DNA of 64,000 bases from Lachnospiraceae bacterium. GTDB taxonomy: Bacteria; Bacillota; Clostridia; Lachnospirales; Lachnospiraceae. Positions 50,480 through 59,374 of this stretch are shown piece after piece. The DNA lies in contig AP025576.1 of the NCBI GenBank assembly GCA_022845955.1, positions 2,170,001 to 2,234,000 on the forward strand, in the 5' to 3' direction. The notes under the pieces are model-generated. The model saw only the letters and a list, made by a program, of their open reading frames with translations. It did no database searches and was not told the origin of the DNA. How positions within the stretch are numbered: the stretch's first letter is position 1; each line of letters starts with the position of its first letter. A program made the position numbers and the translations under genes.

Positions 50480-51520
50480 ATGAATACGGGGATCTCACTT
50501 TATTTCTCAACAGGAATCCGGAAAAATGAGCGGATTATAACAAAAGCGGCTGCCTGCGGAGTGAAATATGCCTTTACCTCCCTCCATATACCGGAGGAAA
50601 CCGGGGCAGATTACCGCGGGGACATCCGCCATATGCTGAAGCTCTGCCGGGAAAACGGCATGAACCTGATTGTGGATGTCGGCCCTGAAACGTTGGAACT
50701 GCTAGGGGTAAAACGGATTGACGAACTGCAGCCCATGGGAATTACCCATATCCGTCTGGATTATGGCTTTTCGGCTGCGGATACGGTACGTCTTGCAAAA
50801 AGCTTCCATGTGGTTTTTAACGCCTCCACCATAACAGAAAGCGATATTGGGGCGTGGCGGGAGGCCGGGGCGGATTTCAGCCGTTTTACGGCATGTCATA
50901 ATTTCTACCCAAAACCGCTGACGGGCCTTTCCCTGCAGAGAATCCGTGAAATCAACCAAAGACTGCGTTTTCTTGGATTTACCATCCTGGGTTTTGTACC
51001 CGGGAACAAGGAACTGCGCGGGCCGCTGAAGGAAGGGCTGCCCACGGCGGAGTCCCACCGGAACCAGAAGGAGGAGGTTCTCCTGAATATGCTGGAGCTG
51101 TATTATGACGGGCTGTGCGACGTGGTTCTGGTGGGGGATGTGGATGTGACGGAGAAAGCCTGGCAGGATATCGCTTGCCTCAGCCGGGATTATGTGGAGC
51201 TGAAGGCGGATATCCTGCCGGAATTCGATTTCGTGAGGGATACCATACACCATGACCGGCCGGACTCCGGCGAACTGGTCATCCGTTCCCAGGAATCCAG
51301 ACAGTGCAAACAGCACATCAGTCCCCTGGGCACAAGGAAAAGGCCCGCAGGAAGCATTTCCCTGTCCAATGAAAAATATCTGCGGTATATGGGGGAACTG
51401 GAAATCGCGCGGGTGGATCTGCCGGCGGAAGAAAGGGTAACGGTTATCGGGCAGGTGGATCCTGCATATGTCAAATATCTGCCGTTTATCCGGCAGGGGC
51501 TGGGAGTAAAGCTGGTTTAG
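50480..51520 (+). CDS. mupG: 6-phospho-N-acetylmuramidase (DUF871)
   Basis: MupG splits cytoplasmic MurNAc-6P-GlcNAc disaccharides into free GlcNAc and MurNAc-6P, which MurQ then processes. The 346-residue protein starts at ATG 50480 after GGGAGC, and the opening GISLYFSTGI matches DUF871 proteins. The TIM-barrel includes DVGPETLELLG, ITHIRLDYGFS, FNASTITESDIGAWREAGAD, HNFYPKPLTGLS, and VLVGDVDVTE. The C-terminal beta domain is HISPLGTRKRPAGSISLSNE onward. Position third in the mur operon supports the call. A long inverted repeat that may terminate the operon follows. Confidence 0.92.
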   Translation: MNTGISLYFSTGIRKNERIITKAAACGVKYAFTSLHIPEETGADYRGDIRHMLKLCRENGMNLIVDVGPETLELLGVKRIDELQPMGITHIRLDYGFSAADTVRLAKSFHVVFNASTITESDIGAWREAGADFSRFTACHNFYPKPLTGLSLQRIREINQRLRFLGFTILGFVPGNKELRGPLKEGLPTAESHRNQKEEVLLNMLELYYDGLCDVVLVGDVDVTEKAWQDIACLSRDYVELKADILPEFDFVRDTIHHDRPDSGELVIRSQESRQCKQHISPLGTRKRPAGSISLSNEKYLRYMGELEIARVDLPAEERVTVIGQVDPAYVKYLPFIRQGLGVKLV

Positions 51521-51554
51521 GGACGATAGGGGGCCGGCTGAACTGTTGCATATT

Positions 51555-51593
51555 ACAAGGCATTTTGCATAATTGTTATGCGAAATGTCTTGT
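51555..51593. terminator. Large dyad between mupG and catalase
   Basis: ACAAG...GCATAA (51555-51572) pairs with TTATGC...CTTGT (51576-51593), 18-base arms with two mismatches and a three-base centre, then GTTATTTTGTG. It likely ends mupG transcription. Its centre also has the ATAATTGTTAT core found in the metal-regulator box at 51627, and its right end overlaps the catalase -35. Confidence 0.6.
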
Positions 51594-51641
51594 GTTATTT
51601 TGTGAGACATGCTATAATAATGATATTGATAATTGTTATCG
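51590..51641 (+). promoter_or_regulatory. Catalase promoter with PerR/Fur-like box
   Basis: TTGTGT (51590-51595) and TATAAT (51613-51618) have 17-base spacing. Just downstream, TGATAATTGTTATCG (51627-51641) matches 13 of 15 positions of the 7-1-7 Fur/PerR pattern TGATAATNATTATCA. PerR control of catalase is well known in Bacillota, so peroxide induction is likely. Confidence 0.7.
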
Positions 51642-51661
51642 ATTAGAAAGGAAGGTATTTT

Positions 51662-53161
51662 ATGGAGAACAAAAAACTGACCAATGAGGTTGGGGCGCCC
51701 GTAGCGGAAAACGAGCATTCCCTGACAGCCGGGCCGAGAGGGCCGGTAGCGCTTCAGGATGTGTGGCTTCTTGAGAAGCTGGCTCATTTTGACAGGGAAG
51801 TGATTCCTGAAAGACGTATGCATGCCAAGGGGTGGGGTGCGTACGGTACGTTTACATGTACGCACGATATTTCCCAATGGACGAAAGCCAAGGTCCTGCA
51901 GAAAGGCACGAAAACCGATCTGTTCCTTCGGTTTTCCACTGTGGCCGGCGAACGGGGAGCCGCCGATGCGGAACGGGATATCAGAGGGGTTGCGGTAAAG
52001 TTTTATACTGATGAAGGAAACTGGGATTTGGTGGGAAACAATACCCCCACATTTTTCCTGAGGGACGTACATAATTTCCCGGATCTCAACCGTGCCGTGA
52101 AAAGGGATCCCCGTACCGGAATGCGCTCCGCACAGAATAACTGGGATTTCTGGACTCTTTTGCCTGAGACCTTCCACCAGACGACCATTGTCATGTCCGA
52201 CAGGGGGATTCCCGCCACTTTCCGTCACATGCATTTCTTTGGGGAGCACACCTATTCTTTTTATAACCAGAAGAAGGAAAGAGTATGGTGCAAATTCCAT
52301 TTCCGGACACAGCAGGGGATAAAAAACCTGACAGACGATGAGGCGGAAGCCCTGATTGCCAAAGACAGGGAAAGCCACGGCAGGGATTTGTTTACCGCCA
52401 TAGAGAAAGGGGATTTCCCCCGCTGGACAATGTATGTGCAGATCATGACGGAAGAACAGGCGAAAAAGCACTATGAAAATCCCTTTGACATTACCAAAAT
52501 ATGGCGTCATGCGGAATATCCCCTTCACGAGGTTGGTGTGCTGGAGCTTAACCGGAATCCCGAAAATTATTTTGCGGAGGTGGAGCAGGCGGCGTTTACA
52601 CCGGCCCATGTGGTTCCTGGTATCGGTTTTTCACCGGACAAGTTCCTTCAGGGCAGGCTGTTTGTATACGGAGATGCCCAGAGATATCGTCTCGGTGTCA
52701 ATTATAACCAGATTCCGGTAAACCGCGCCAAGGTGGAGGTACATGATTATCACCGCGACGGGATGATGCGTACCGATGGGAACTATGGACGCGCGGCGGC
52801 ATATTCCCCCAACAGCCAGGGCGAATGGGCGTCGCAGCCGGATGTCTGCGAACCGCCTCTCGATTTGGAAGGCGCCCTGTACGCTTATGATCCCCAGGAG
52901 GATCCCACGGACGACTGCTTCCGGGCAGGCGGCGATCTGTGGCGGGTGATGACGCCGGATAAACGGGATCTGCTGATTGAGAATACGGCGGGGAATATCG
53001 AACCTGTAACGGAGAATATCAAGTACCGCCATGCGGTGCACTGTTACTGGGCGGATGAAGAGTATGGACGCCGTATGACGGAGGCACTGGGCCTGGATAT
53101 GGAGAAGGTACGGGAGCTGGCGGCGGGAAACCAACAGTCGCTGATTCAGGCGACCATCTGA
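51662..53161 (+). CDS. katA: Haem catalase, small-subunit type
   Basis: Monofunctional catalase of 499 residues that breaks hydrogen peroxide down to water and oxygen. Catalytic His in [10 protein letters not shown] (positions about 54-63), Asn in [12 protein letters not shown], and the haem-ligand Tyr in [14 protein letters not shown] are present, as is the long TANNSP-like C-terminal core. Length fits the clade 3 enzymes found in Bacillota. AAAGGAAGG precedes the ATG. The single-gene unit is behind a PerR/Fur-like box. Catalase is uncommon in strict anaerobes, so it marks oxidative-stress defence here. Confidence 0.96.
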   Translation: MENKKLTNEVGAPVAENEHSLTAGPRGPVALQDVWLLEKLAHFDREVIPERRMHAKGWGAYGTFTCTHDISQWTKAKVLQKGTKTDLFLRFSTVAGERGAADAERDIRGVAVKFYTDEGNWDLVGNNTPTFFLRDVHNFPDLNRAVKRDPRTGMRSAQNNWDFWTLLPETFHQTTIVMSDRGIPATFRHMHFFGEHTYSFYNQKKERVWCKFHFRTQQGIKNLTDDEAEALIAKDRESHGRDLFTAIEKGDFPRWTMYVQIMTEEQAKKHYENPFDITKIWRHAEYPLHEVGVLELNRNPENYFAEVEQAAFTPAHVVPGIGFSPDKFLQGRLFVYGDAQRYRLGVNYNQIPVNRAKVEVHDYHRDGMMRTDGNYGRAAAYSPNSQGEWASQPDVCEPPLDLEGALYAYDPQEDPTDDCFRAGGDLWRVMTPDKRDLLIENTAGNIEPVTENIKYRHAVHCYWADEEYGRRMTEALGLDMEKVRELAAGNQQSLIQATI

Positions 53162-53229
53162 AAAAGAACCGGTAAATGTACCGGTAAATGAAAATGTGGC
53201 TGCCGGGCATATATACTAAATACTTAGGC

Positions 53230-53256
53230 CGGCAAATCCTGAAAATGGATTTGCCG
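53230..53256. terminator. Stem-loop between catalase and the YhcG locus
   Basis: CGGCAAATCC (53230-53239) and GGATTTGCCG (53247-53256) form a perfect 10-bp stem with a seven-base loop. U-runs are weak on both sides. It lies between convergent genes. Confidence 0.5.
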
Positions 53257-53266
53257 CCCTTGGTTT

Positions 53267-53665
53267 TCAGGGATTGCTGCTGTCTTGCGGAAGTAATTTC
53301 GGCCCTCCGCCTGAAAAAGCACTTTCCATATCATCTGTGACTTCGAATTTCCGCCTGGAAGGGTTATCCTTATGGGCATCAAAGCCGACGGGCAGCACAT
53401 CCGCAGGGATAATATCTTCATAGGCAATCTCACAGTAGAAATTACAGAAAGATATATTTACATACATGATTCGCCTTTCTTCCTCGTCGGTGAGCGCATA
53501 CAGGATACCCCGATACTGGCCTGCGGCCGACAGAAGAGGATAGTAAAAGCCATCGGTGCCATATACCAGATACTGTTCTTCCCGGGAAGGAATTCCACAA
53601 TAGGAGACCAGCCGTGTTTTTTCCTTTTCATAGGCTTCTTCACTTTTTGCACCCATTGGGTGCAA
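53267..53665 (-). CDS. Uncharacterised protein in frame with YhcG
   Basis: About 130 residues, acidic, with ADVLPVGFDAHKDNPSRRKF and ending LLPQDSSNP. I do not recognise it. The frame is the same as yhcG and begins directly after its stop codon. The first possible start is TTG at 53665 inside a 23-bp palindrome, or ATG at 53656; neither has a ribosome binding site. It is probably the 3' end of another gene that lost its front, or is read through from yhcG. Confidence 0.4.
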   Translation of the reverse strand: MHPMGAKSEEAYEKEKTRLVSYCGIPSREEQYLVYGTDGFYYPLLSAAGQYRGILYALTDEEERRIMYVNISFCNFYCEIAYEDIIPADVLPVGFDAHKDNPSRRKFEVTDDMESAFSGGGPKLLPQDSSNP

Positions 53666-53667
53666 AA
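53645..53667. repeat. 23-bp palindrome at the YhcG 3' junction
   Basis: TTTTGCACCC (53645-53654) and GGGTGCAAAA (53658-53667) around ATT. On the minus strand it is preceded by the yhcG stop codon and encodes Leu-His-Pro-Met-Gly-Ala-Lys, near-identical to the peptide from the copy at 54377. Confidence 0.7.
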
Positions 53668-53668
53668 T

Positions 53669-54688
53669 TCAATTATTTATCCTGCTTTCAATATCTTCTA
53701 TAGTTGGAAGATTCTCCTGCAAGTCATCTGATATTTTATTCGACAGCTTATATCCGCTGATTCCCATTGGCTTGTTGATATCCTTCAATGCATACTCTGC
53801 CACTAGTTTATCCTTTCCTTTGCAGAGCACCAGCCCAATCGTTGGATTGTCCTTCTCCGATTTTAGTTCACCGTCAATCGCAGATAGATAGAATGATAAT
53901 TTTCCTGCAAACTCCGGTTCAAACTCAACTGTTTTCAACTCCACCACAAAATAGCAGTGCAATTTGACATTATAAAATAAAAGGTCAATAAAAAACTCCC
54001 TATTGCCAACGGTAATGGGATACTGGTGCCCCATGAACGCAAACCCGGAGCCAAACTCCAAAAGCAGCTTTGTAATCTGTTGGACCAAAGCATTTTCCAG
54101 TTCTGTTTCCTTCAACCTTTTTGAAGCCGGTATAAAATCAAAAATATATGGATCTTTAATAATTTCTTCTGCCTGTTCGCCCAGTGGCTCCATCAACTGC
54201 TTCCTAAAATTTGTTGACTTTTCCACTAATGCCTGACGTTCATATAAATTGCTCTCAATTTGATGGACTAACACGGTACTTGACCATCCGTTTTCAATAC
54301 ACTGCTGTGTATACCATAAATGTTCTTCAAGATTGTCTGTCTTATCTATCAACAGCTTAATTGCCTTCCAGCTGATTTTTGCACCAACCTGGTGCAAAAT
54401 ATCCTCTGACTGCATGCGGAGAGCAAATTGCTTCATATAATTTAAATTTCGGACAGAATACCCCTCCGTTCCAGGATATTCCATCCGCAAGTCTTTTGAC
54501 AAATTTTCTACAAATTTGCCGCCCCATTGGCTGTATTCAACAATCACTTTACCAATATTCCAATATAAAATATTTCGTTCTACATTTGCAGTGGTCATTA
54601 CTCTATACTGAGCTTCAACAATTCGTTCTTTCACTTTCTCAAGAATATCGAAATAACCGTCCATCATAATTTCCGTCTTTTTAGCCAT
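53669..54688 (-). CDS. yhcG: YhcG-family PDDEXK nuclease (DUF1016)
   Basis: A 339-residue protein. The N-terminal DUF1016 winged-helix part (residues 15-165, with ILYWNIGKVIVEYSQWGGKF and GYSVRNLNYMKQFA) is followed by a PDDEXK nuclease domain with EFFIDLLFYN and FVVELKTVEFEPEFAGKLSF; the Asp, Glu and Lys of the active site are present. YhcG proteins are usually near restriction-modification or other defence genes, but none is seen here. Composition is markedly AT-rich relative to both sides, so it is likely a transferred segment. Confidence 0.92.
   Translation of the reverse strand: MAKKTEIMMDGYFDILEKVKERIVEAQYRVMTTANVERNILYWNIGKVIVEYSQWGGKFVENLSKDLRMEYPGTEGYSVRNLNYMKQFALRMQSEDILHQVGAKISWKAIKLLIDKTDNLEEHLWYTQQCIENGWSSTVLVHQIESNLYERQALVEKSTNFRKQLMEPLGEQAEEIIKDPYIFDFIPASKRLKETELENALVQQITKLLLEFGSGFAFMGHQYPITVGNREFFIDLLFYNVKLHCYFVVELKTVEFEPEFAGKLSFYLSAIDGELKSEKDNPTIGLVLCKGKDKLVAEYALKDINKPMGISGYKLSNKISDDLQENLPTIEDIESRINN
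54377..54399. repeat. 23-bp palindrome inside yhcG
   Basis: TTTTGCACCA (54377-54386) and TGGTGCAAAA (54390-54399) with a three-base centre, within the yhcG coding region. On the minus strand it encodes ILHQVGAKI. It shares the outer TTTTGCACC and GGTGCAAAA with the copy at 53645. Confidence 0.7.
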
Positions 54689-55208
54689 TTTTCCTCCATG
54701 CCAGTACCAAACAAGCTGTTACTTTATTGGTGTCAGTATAGCAGAAAACGGGTATTCTATCAACAATTGTCAAACTTTACTTAAAACTACAGGCAAGGTA
54801 AGCGTGCTTTGTTAATTCTGTTACCCATGTCTATTGCTTCCGTATCCAGCCTCCTTTGTACCTCTTACAGTAACTTTCATTTTTTTATTATAAGAAATTT
54901 AACAGGATTTTACTACCGACCAAAAGTAGAGTTGTCCATGAGGGCCGTATTTGTGGGAAATCAGGGATGTTTTTTAATCTGTACCTAATTGGCCTTGCCA
55001 CTATACATCCCGGTTATTTTGGAGTAGAATAATATAAAAAACCGGTATCCACAGGTAAATGTTATTTGCGCCTTATGCATGAGTTTGTACCGCTCCATGG
55101 TGACGCTCACGGCGGAAATACCATCAAAGAGTGCCGACAGGGCGGAAACACACCAAAGTTCTTCTGCGGGAACCGCAGAAAATCAAAACGGGAGCGGGGA
55201 GAAAGCGG
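54689..55208. other. AT-rich stretch without recognised genes
   Basis: About 520 bases. Left part belongs to the AT-rich YhcG segment; right part contains ATAATATAAAA at about 55029, a possible promoter region for the downstream lipoprotein genes. A frame at 55079 overlaps the lipoprotein start in another frame and has no support. I see no RNA gene. Confidence 0.4.
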
Positions 55209-56010
55209 ATGAAAACAGGAACGGAAAAGCTCATGATATCCATAGTAATTCTTCATATGCTTGTATCCGGCTGCGGCGTATCCGGCCGGGCGCAGGCAGA
55301 CCCTGCGTCAGGCTGGCAGCAGTTGGACGAAGCGGCTGTGAGCGGCCGGTATGAAGCCAATTTTTACCGATGATACACAAGGGGATACGGTGCTTCTGGA
55401 TACAGAGCTTGCCGTACCGAAAAATATCGTCATTCAGGGAGAAGCGGCGCTTATTTCAGCAGGTGCAAAACGGACGGAAATCAAAAATCCGTTCCGTTTA
55501 AAGTTCGTGGAAGAGGATGGAACGGAGCAGGTAGTATACGTAAATAGCCTGATGGGAAGCGGCGTAGGCTGGACCGGGAGCAATTCCATTGATGCAGGGA
55601 TTACGCTTCCTGAGGGGCCGGTAAAGCTCATACTGGAAAAGCCGGAAGGAAAGAATTTCAATATCAGGCTTCGTTTTACCATGCAGGAGATGACAGAAGC
55701 GGAGGAAACCATATACGAGGATAAAAAGGAATATCTGGAGCAGCGAGATTTTTCCTGTGATTTGGCGCTGACAAAGGAACGGAAAGGAAAAATAGAACTG
55801 GAAAAAGGGGATATTGTAGCTGCGGCAAGAAATGCAGGAAGCGGGCAAATGAAACTTACCCTAACGAATGAAAAGGGAGATAAGGTAATTCAGATGGATA
55901 CGGAAACACCGTTTAACTGTCAGTATACCATACCGGAAACCGGAACCTATGCAGTAATACTGGAAGCCGCGGAGGATTCCTCCGGAACCTTTCTTTTTAT
56001 TGTTTATTAG
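55209..56010 (+). pseudogene. Frameshifted lipoprotein gene
   Basis: The front (ATG 55209, after GGGGAG) codes for a lipoprotein signal MKTGTEKLMISIVILHMLVS followed by GCG, then reads WQQLDEAAVSGRYEANF and stops at 55373. The body continues in the +1-shifted frame from 55366, TDDTQGDTVLLDTELAV and onward to 56010 (strand-rich, ending TFLFIVY). Removing one T from the run of five at 55361-55365 restores one frame (NF then TDDTQ). The intact protein would have about 266 residues. Family not recognised; the body has two beta-sandwich-like halves. It could be a true mutation, a switchable tract or a sequence error. Confidence 0.7.
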
Positions 56011-56028
56011 AAGGAAGAGGTGGAAATG

Positions 56029-57747
56029 ATGAAAATAAAACGCGTAATAATTCTCTGCCTGTTATCGGGCCTGCTGCTGGCAGGCTGCGACGGAAAAGAC
56101 ACACAGCTTCCGGCTGCCGGTTCCGGGGCGCAGGAGGATAAGAGCAGCGGAGATGCCGTTTTGTTTTCCCTGGTGGAGGAAACGGCCGGAGAGGAGATCC
56201 TGCTGTTTGACTGTGCCGATTTCGACGGAGACGGGAAACGGGAGGCTTTCGCTTTTACCGGAGTGAATCATAACGGTGTTCTGGAAGGCCGCCGGTGGTT
56301 TGTGTCGGAGGAGGGAGCCGTGCCTGTGGGGACAGGGGGAGAAACGCCGGAATCTCTGCAGGATATAAGCGCTGTTGTGGAAACACCGGAAAATACCGCT
56401 TTCTGGTATACGGAGTCCGGCGGGGGAAGCTCCGCATGTTCCCTGCTGTGGGGTGTTTCGGAAGGAAGGCCCTATGAAAGCGTACTTTCCGGCAAGGGGG
56501 AAGCTTTTACGAGCAGCGGGGACGGAACCTATCTCCTGTACCAAAGCAGCCTGGATGCCAGGGAAGACGGGACCGGGCGCACGGTAAAGCCCTGTTATTT
56601 TTACTATAAAGAGGGAAGTTTCCAAGAATACGGAGCGGTTCCTGTGGGTCGGGATAGCTTTCTCACCCTGCCCGGTGCAGCGGAATGCTTATCATCCTAT
56701 GAGTCGGATAACTATTGGATTAAGGAAATCTGGCTGCGGGGAAACGGCCTGGTACAGCTGAATCTGGGCAAAGAGGATCGGAACGTGAATCTGACCTGCA
56801 GCTGGAAGGACGGGGCACTGACGGTAGAAAATGAAAATGACGGTATTGCCGGGCTTTTGACGGGGGAACTGGCGACGGCGGAATGGTTTGGCCCGGACGG
56901 TGTGTTAAAACAACTGTGGGAGGAACGGTGTGCCGAACAAGTAGAAAACGGTCTTTTCTTCTCTGTCCGGCCGGAGCAGACGGCCTGGTTTGATCTGGAC
57001 GGTGACGGTATGCCGGACAGCATCCGGTATCATGTCAGGAAGGAAGCGGACGCGTATGAAACGGACGGCGCTGCTATCGATATCAACGGAAAGACGGCCT
57101 GGGAAACAAAGCAGACGGTTTCCAGCGCTTACCGGCTCTGGGTGATCGATCTGGACAGAACCGACAGAAAAAAGGAACTGGTATTGCAGGGGCAGGAAGA
57201 TAACGACTGTTTTTCCATGATGAAATTTTTCAGCCTGGAGAAGGGAACGCTCAGGGAGCTTGGGGATCTGAAGGAGGCTGAGGTACTGAATGGGACAGGA
57301 AATCTGTACCGGATAGGGGTATCCGATTTTGACAGCAATAGATATATGAAGCTGCCGGGTGACGGAACAATGGAAGTATGGGCGGATACTCCTGTTTTTA
57401 CACAGGGGTTCGGATGTTATTACGTAAAGCTGGATTTCAAGTTGGAAGAAAACCGGATGAAACAGATGATGCAGCCGGAATATGAGATAAAGGTTCCTCT
57501 TGTAAGTGCGGAACCGTATGTGTATACGGCACAGCTTGCCATCCCTTTTTATGAAGCGTGGGAAGAGCACCCTTCGGGGGAACCCTCTTTTATTATGAAT
57601 CCGGGCGAACAGATGAACAGCCTTGCGCTCGTGCCTGCTGCAGAGGATATGATTTATGTAAAAATGAAACGGCTTAGTACCGGAGAAGAGGGCTGGACCC
57701 TGTTTTCCGACACACAGCTGTTTACAGAAACGCCCGGCTGGGGCTGA
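56029..57747 (+). CDS. Lipoprotein with calcium-repeat-like motifs
   Basis: A 572-residue lipoprotein with signal MKIKRVIILCLLSGLLLAGC. ATG 56029 has AAGGAAGAGG eight bases away; ATG 56026 is nearly as good. Several short acidic motifs typical of FG-GAP/VCBS or dockerin-like calcium sites are present: DCADFDGDGKREAFAF, WFDLDGDGMPDSIR, and WVIDLDRTDRKKELVL. I do not recognise the family. It is 19 bases after the frameshifted lipoprotein and 31 before a sugar-binding protein gene, so it may assist glycan capture on the cell surface. Confidence 0.65.
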   Translation: MKIKRVIILCLLSGLLLAGCDGKDTQLPAAGSGAQEDKSSGDAVLFSLVEETAGEEILLFDCADFDGDGKREAFAFTGVNHNGVLEGRRWFVSEEGAVPVGTGGETPESLQDISAVVETPENTAFWYTESGGGSSACSLLWGVSEGRPYESVLSGKGEAFTSSGDGTYLLYQSSLDAREDGTGRTVKPCYFYYKEGSFQEYGAVPVGRDSFLTLPGAAECLSSYESDNYWIKEIWLRGNGLVQLNLGKEDRNVNLTCSWKDGALTVENENDGIAGLLTGELATAEWFGPDGVLKQLWEERCAEQVENGLFFSVRPEQTAWFDLDGDGMPDSIRYHVRKEADAYETDGAAIDINGKTAWETKQTVSSAYRLWVIDLDRTDRKKELVLQGQEDNDCFSMMKFFSLEKGTLRELGDLKEAEVLNGTGNLYRIGVSDFDSNRYMKLPGDGTMEVWADTPVFTQGFGCYYVKLDFKLEENRMKQMMQPEYEIKVPLVSAEPYVYTAQLAIPFYEAWEEHPSGEPSFIMNPGEQMNSLALVPAAEDMIYVKMKRLSTGEEGWTLFSDTQLFTETPGWG

Positions 57748-57777
57748 TGTGCAGATACGCTGACGGGAGGCTGGGAA

Positions 57778-59073
57778 GTGGACAAAAGAAACCGAATTTA
57801 TCAGGGAGTGTTCCGGCGTGTTCTGCCGGTGCTTTTAACCGCGGCGGTTATAACCGGCTGCGGCAGGCAGGAGGAGCCGGAGGTGACGGAGCTGACCTTC
57901 ATCCACGGCTGGGGAGGGACGGTCAACACACATTCCACCATGCAGGAGATTTACCGTGCCTTTGATGAGGAAAATCCGGATATTGTGCTGAATTACCAGC
58001 CCTCCTCCGACAGCTATATCGCTGTGGAGCAGGCCAACAATATGCTTGCCGTAGATAAAATGCCGGAAATTGTCAGCACGAACGGACAGTCCTATTATGT
58101 ACAGAATGCAATAAAGCGCGGTATGGCGCTGGATCTCCTTCCTTTTATAGAAGCGGATGCGGATTTCATCCGGAGCATCCACCCTTCGGTCCTGGAAACC
58201 TGGACGGGGGAAGACGGCGGCCTTTATACGGTGCCGGATGCGCTGGAGGTGATGGGCTACTGGTACAATGCCGGATATTTCCGGGAGGCCGGGATCGTGG
58301 ATGAAAAGGGGAATGCCAGGCCGCCCCGTACCTGGGAGGAATTCCGGGAAGCCCTTGAAAAGCTGGATGCCTGGGGAGGAGACAGGACGGATGCCTGTGC
58401 GCTGGAAACGGTGCAGGTGGCGGAAAACCTTTTTCTTGCAGTGCTGGCAGGGAAGGGGCCGCAGGGGCTGGAGATGGCCCGTACGCTGCCGGCTGCGTTT
58501 GATACGTCTGTGTTCCGGGATGCGGTACGGGATTTCGCCTGGATTTTCAGCCATTCGGTAAATGCGGAGAGCCTGGATGATGCCAGGGAATATTTCCGGG
58601 AGGGCAGGACGGCCATTTATTTTAACGGCGTGTGGGAATGTGAAGAATTCAAAGGCTGTGCGGCGGAGGCGGATATCGCATACGCCAACTATCCCACGGA
58701 ATCGGGGGAGAGCCTTTCTTATATCTCCCCTTCCTCCGGATATGTGATCTTTGACAGCTATGATGAAAAGAAAAAAGAAGCCTCCGTCCGTTTTTTAAAG
58801 TACATGCTCAGCGGGGAGGTGCAGTTGAAGCTGGCGCTGGAAACGGGGCAGGCCCCTTCCAATCCCAATGTGGATCTGGCGGTAATCAGGGAAGAATACC
58901 CGCTGCTGGGTAATGCGCTGGAGCAGGCGCATGGGGCGGATATCCAGATAAAGACGATTACCAGCGTTTGGAACAGCGGGATCATGGAAACCATCGGTGC
59001 GGATATCCGGCGGGCCTGTACGGAGGAGGAGGCTCTGGATTCCCTGATCGCGGAGCTGGATCAAAGCCTGTAA
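57778..59073 (+). CDS. CUT1 sugar-binding lipoprotein 1
   Basis: A 431-residue extracellular binding protein beginning with GTG after GGGAGGCTGGGAA. Lipobox TGCGRQ at about residue 28. Core motifs: ELTFIHGWGGTVNTHSTMQE, VPDALEVMGYWYNAGYFREA, EYFREGRTAIYFNGVWECEE and FLKYMLSGEVQLKLALETGQ, all usual for CUT1 proteins. It is followed by a second binding protein of the same family and by permeases. Two binding proteins for one channel would widen substrate range. A 58-bp hairpin separates them. Confidence 0.9.
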   Translation: MDKRNRIYQGVFRRVLPVLLTAAVITGCGRQEEPEVTELTFIHGWGGTVNTHSTMQEIYRAFDEENPDIVLNYQPSSDSYIAVEQANNMLAVDKMPEIVSTNGQSYYVQNAIKRGMALDLLPFIEADADFIRSIHPSVLETWTGEDGGLYTVPDALEVMGYWYNAGYFREAGIVDEKGNARPPRTWEEFREALEKLDAWGGDRTDACALETVQVAENLFLAVLAGKGPQGLEMARTLPAAFDTSVFRDAVRDFAWIFSHSVNAESLDDAREYFREGRTAIYFNGVWECEEFKGCAAEADIAYANYPTESGESLSYISPSSGYVIFDSYDEKKKEASVRFLKYMLSGEVQLKLALETGQAPSNPNVDLAVIREEYPLLGNALEQAHGADIQIKTITSVWNSGIMETIGADIRRACTEEEALDSLIAELDQSL

Positions 59074-59374
59074 AAGGGTGACAGCGGCATATGGTATGGG
59101 ATACCCGGCTGATATGCGGACAGGCCCGGGCCTTTCCCGGAAAGGATGTTATTTTTTTACTGCTCCGTCCCGAAAAAGGGCGGCGGGTAAAAAAATAACA
59201 TCTTTTTTCTTTCGGCATCGGAAGCAGGTGAAAAAATAGCATAGATATCTGCAGCTTTGTTTATTCAGAACCTGGCCCGTGCGTGGTAAATTGAAAGCAA
59301 CAGGAAAACGCAGCGGCTTCTGTCTGCGGAACAGGAACCGTTGCAGCTTCGTTACCAATAGGGAGGTACAGGAT
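59074..59374 (+). other. Spacer between tandem binding-protein genes
   Basis: 301 bases containing the large hairpin at 59145-59202 with a following U-run, and a further GGTGAAAAAATAGCAT (59228) that partly repeats its right arm. The ribosome binding site GGGAGG of the next gene lies at the end. A promoter for the second operon must lie after the hairpin if it terminates; none is obvious. Confidence 0.5.
59145..59210 (+). terminator. Large hairpin with T-run between binding-protein genes
   Basis: Perfect 16-base arms, GATGTTATTTTTTTAC (59145-59160) and its complement (59187-59202), enclose a 26-base loop that has its own CCG/CGG stem. TTTTTTCTTT follows. It is a strong candidate terminator or attenuator. 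Confidence 0.8.

Noticed and set aside
50702..52609. Minus-strand frame of 635 codons spanning mupG and catalase
   Set aside because: It crosses two well-recognised plus-strand genes and their promoter region; no ribosome binding site or domain is visible.
55079..55354. 91-residue frame overlapping the lipoprotein start
   Set aside because: It lies in a different frame from the lipoprotein signal and has no domain or ribosome binding site support.
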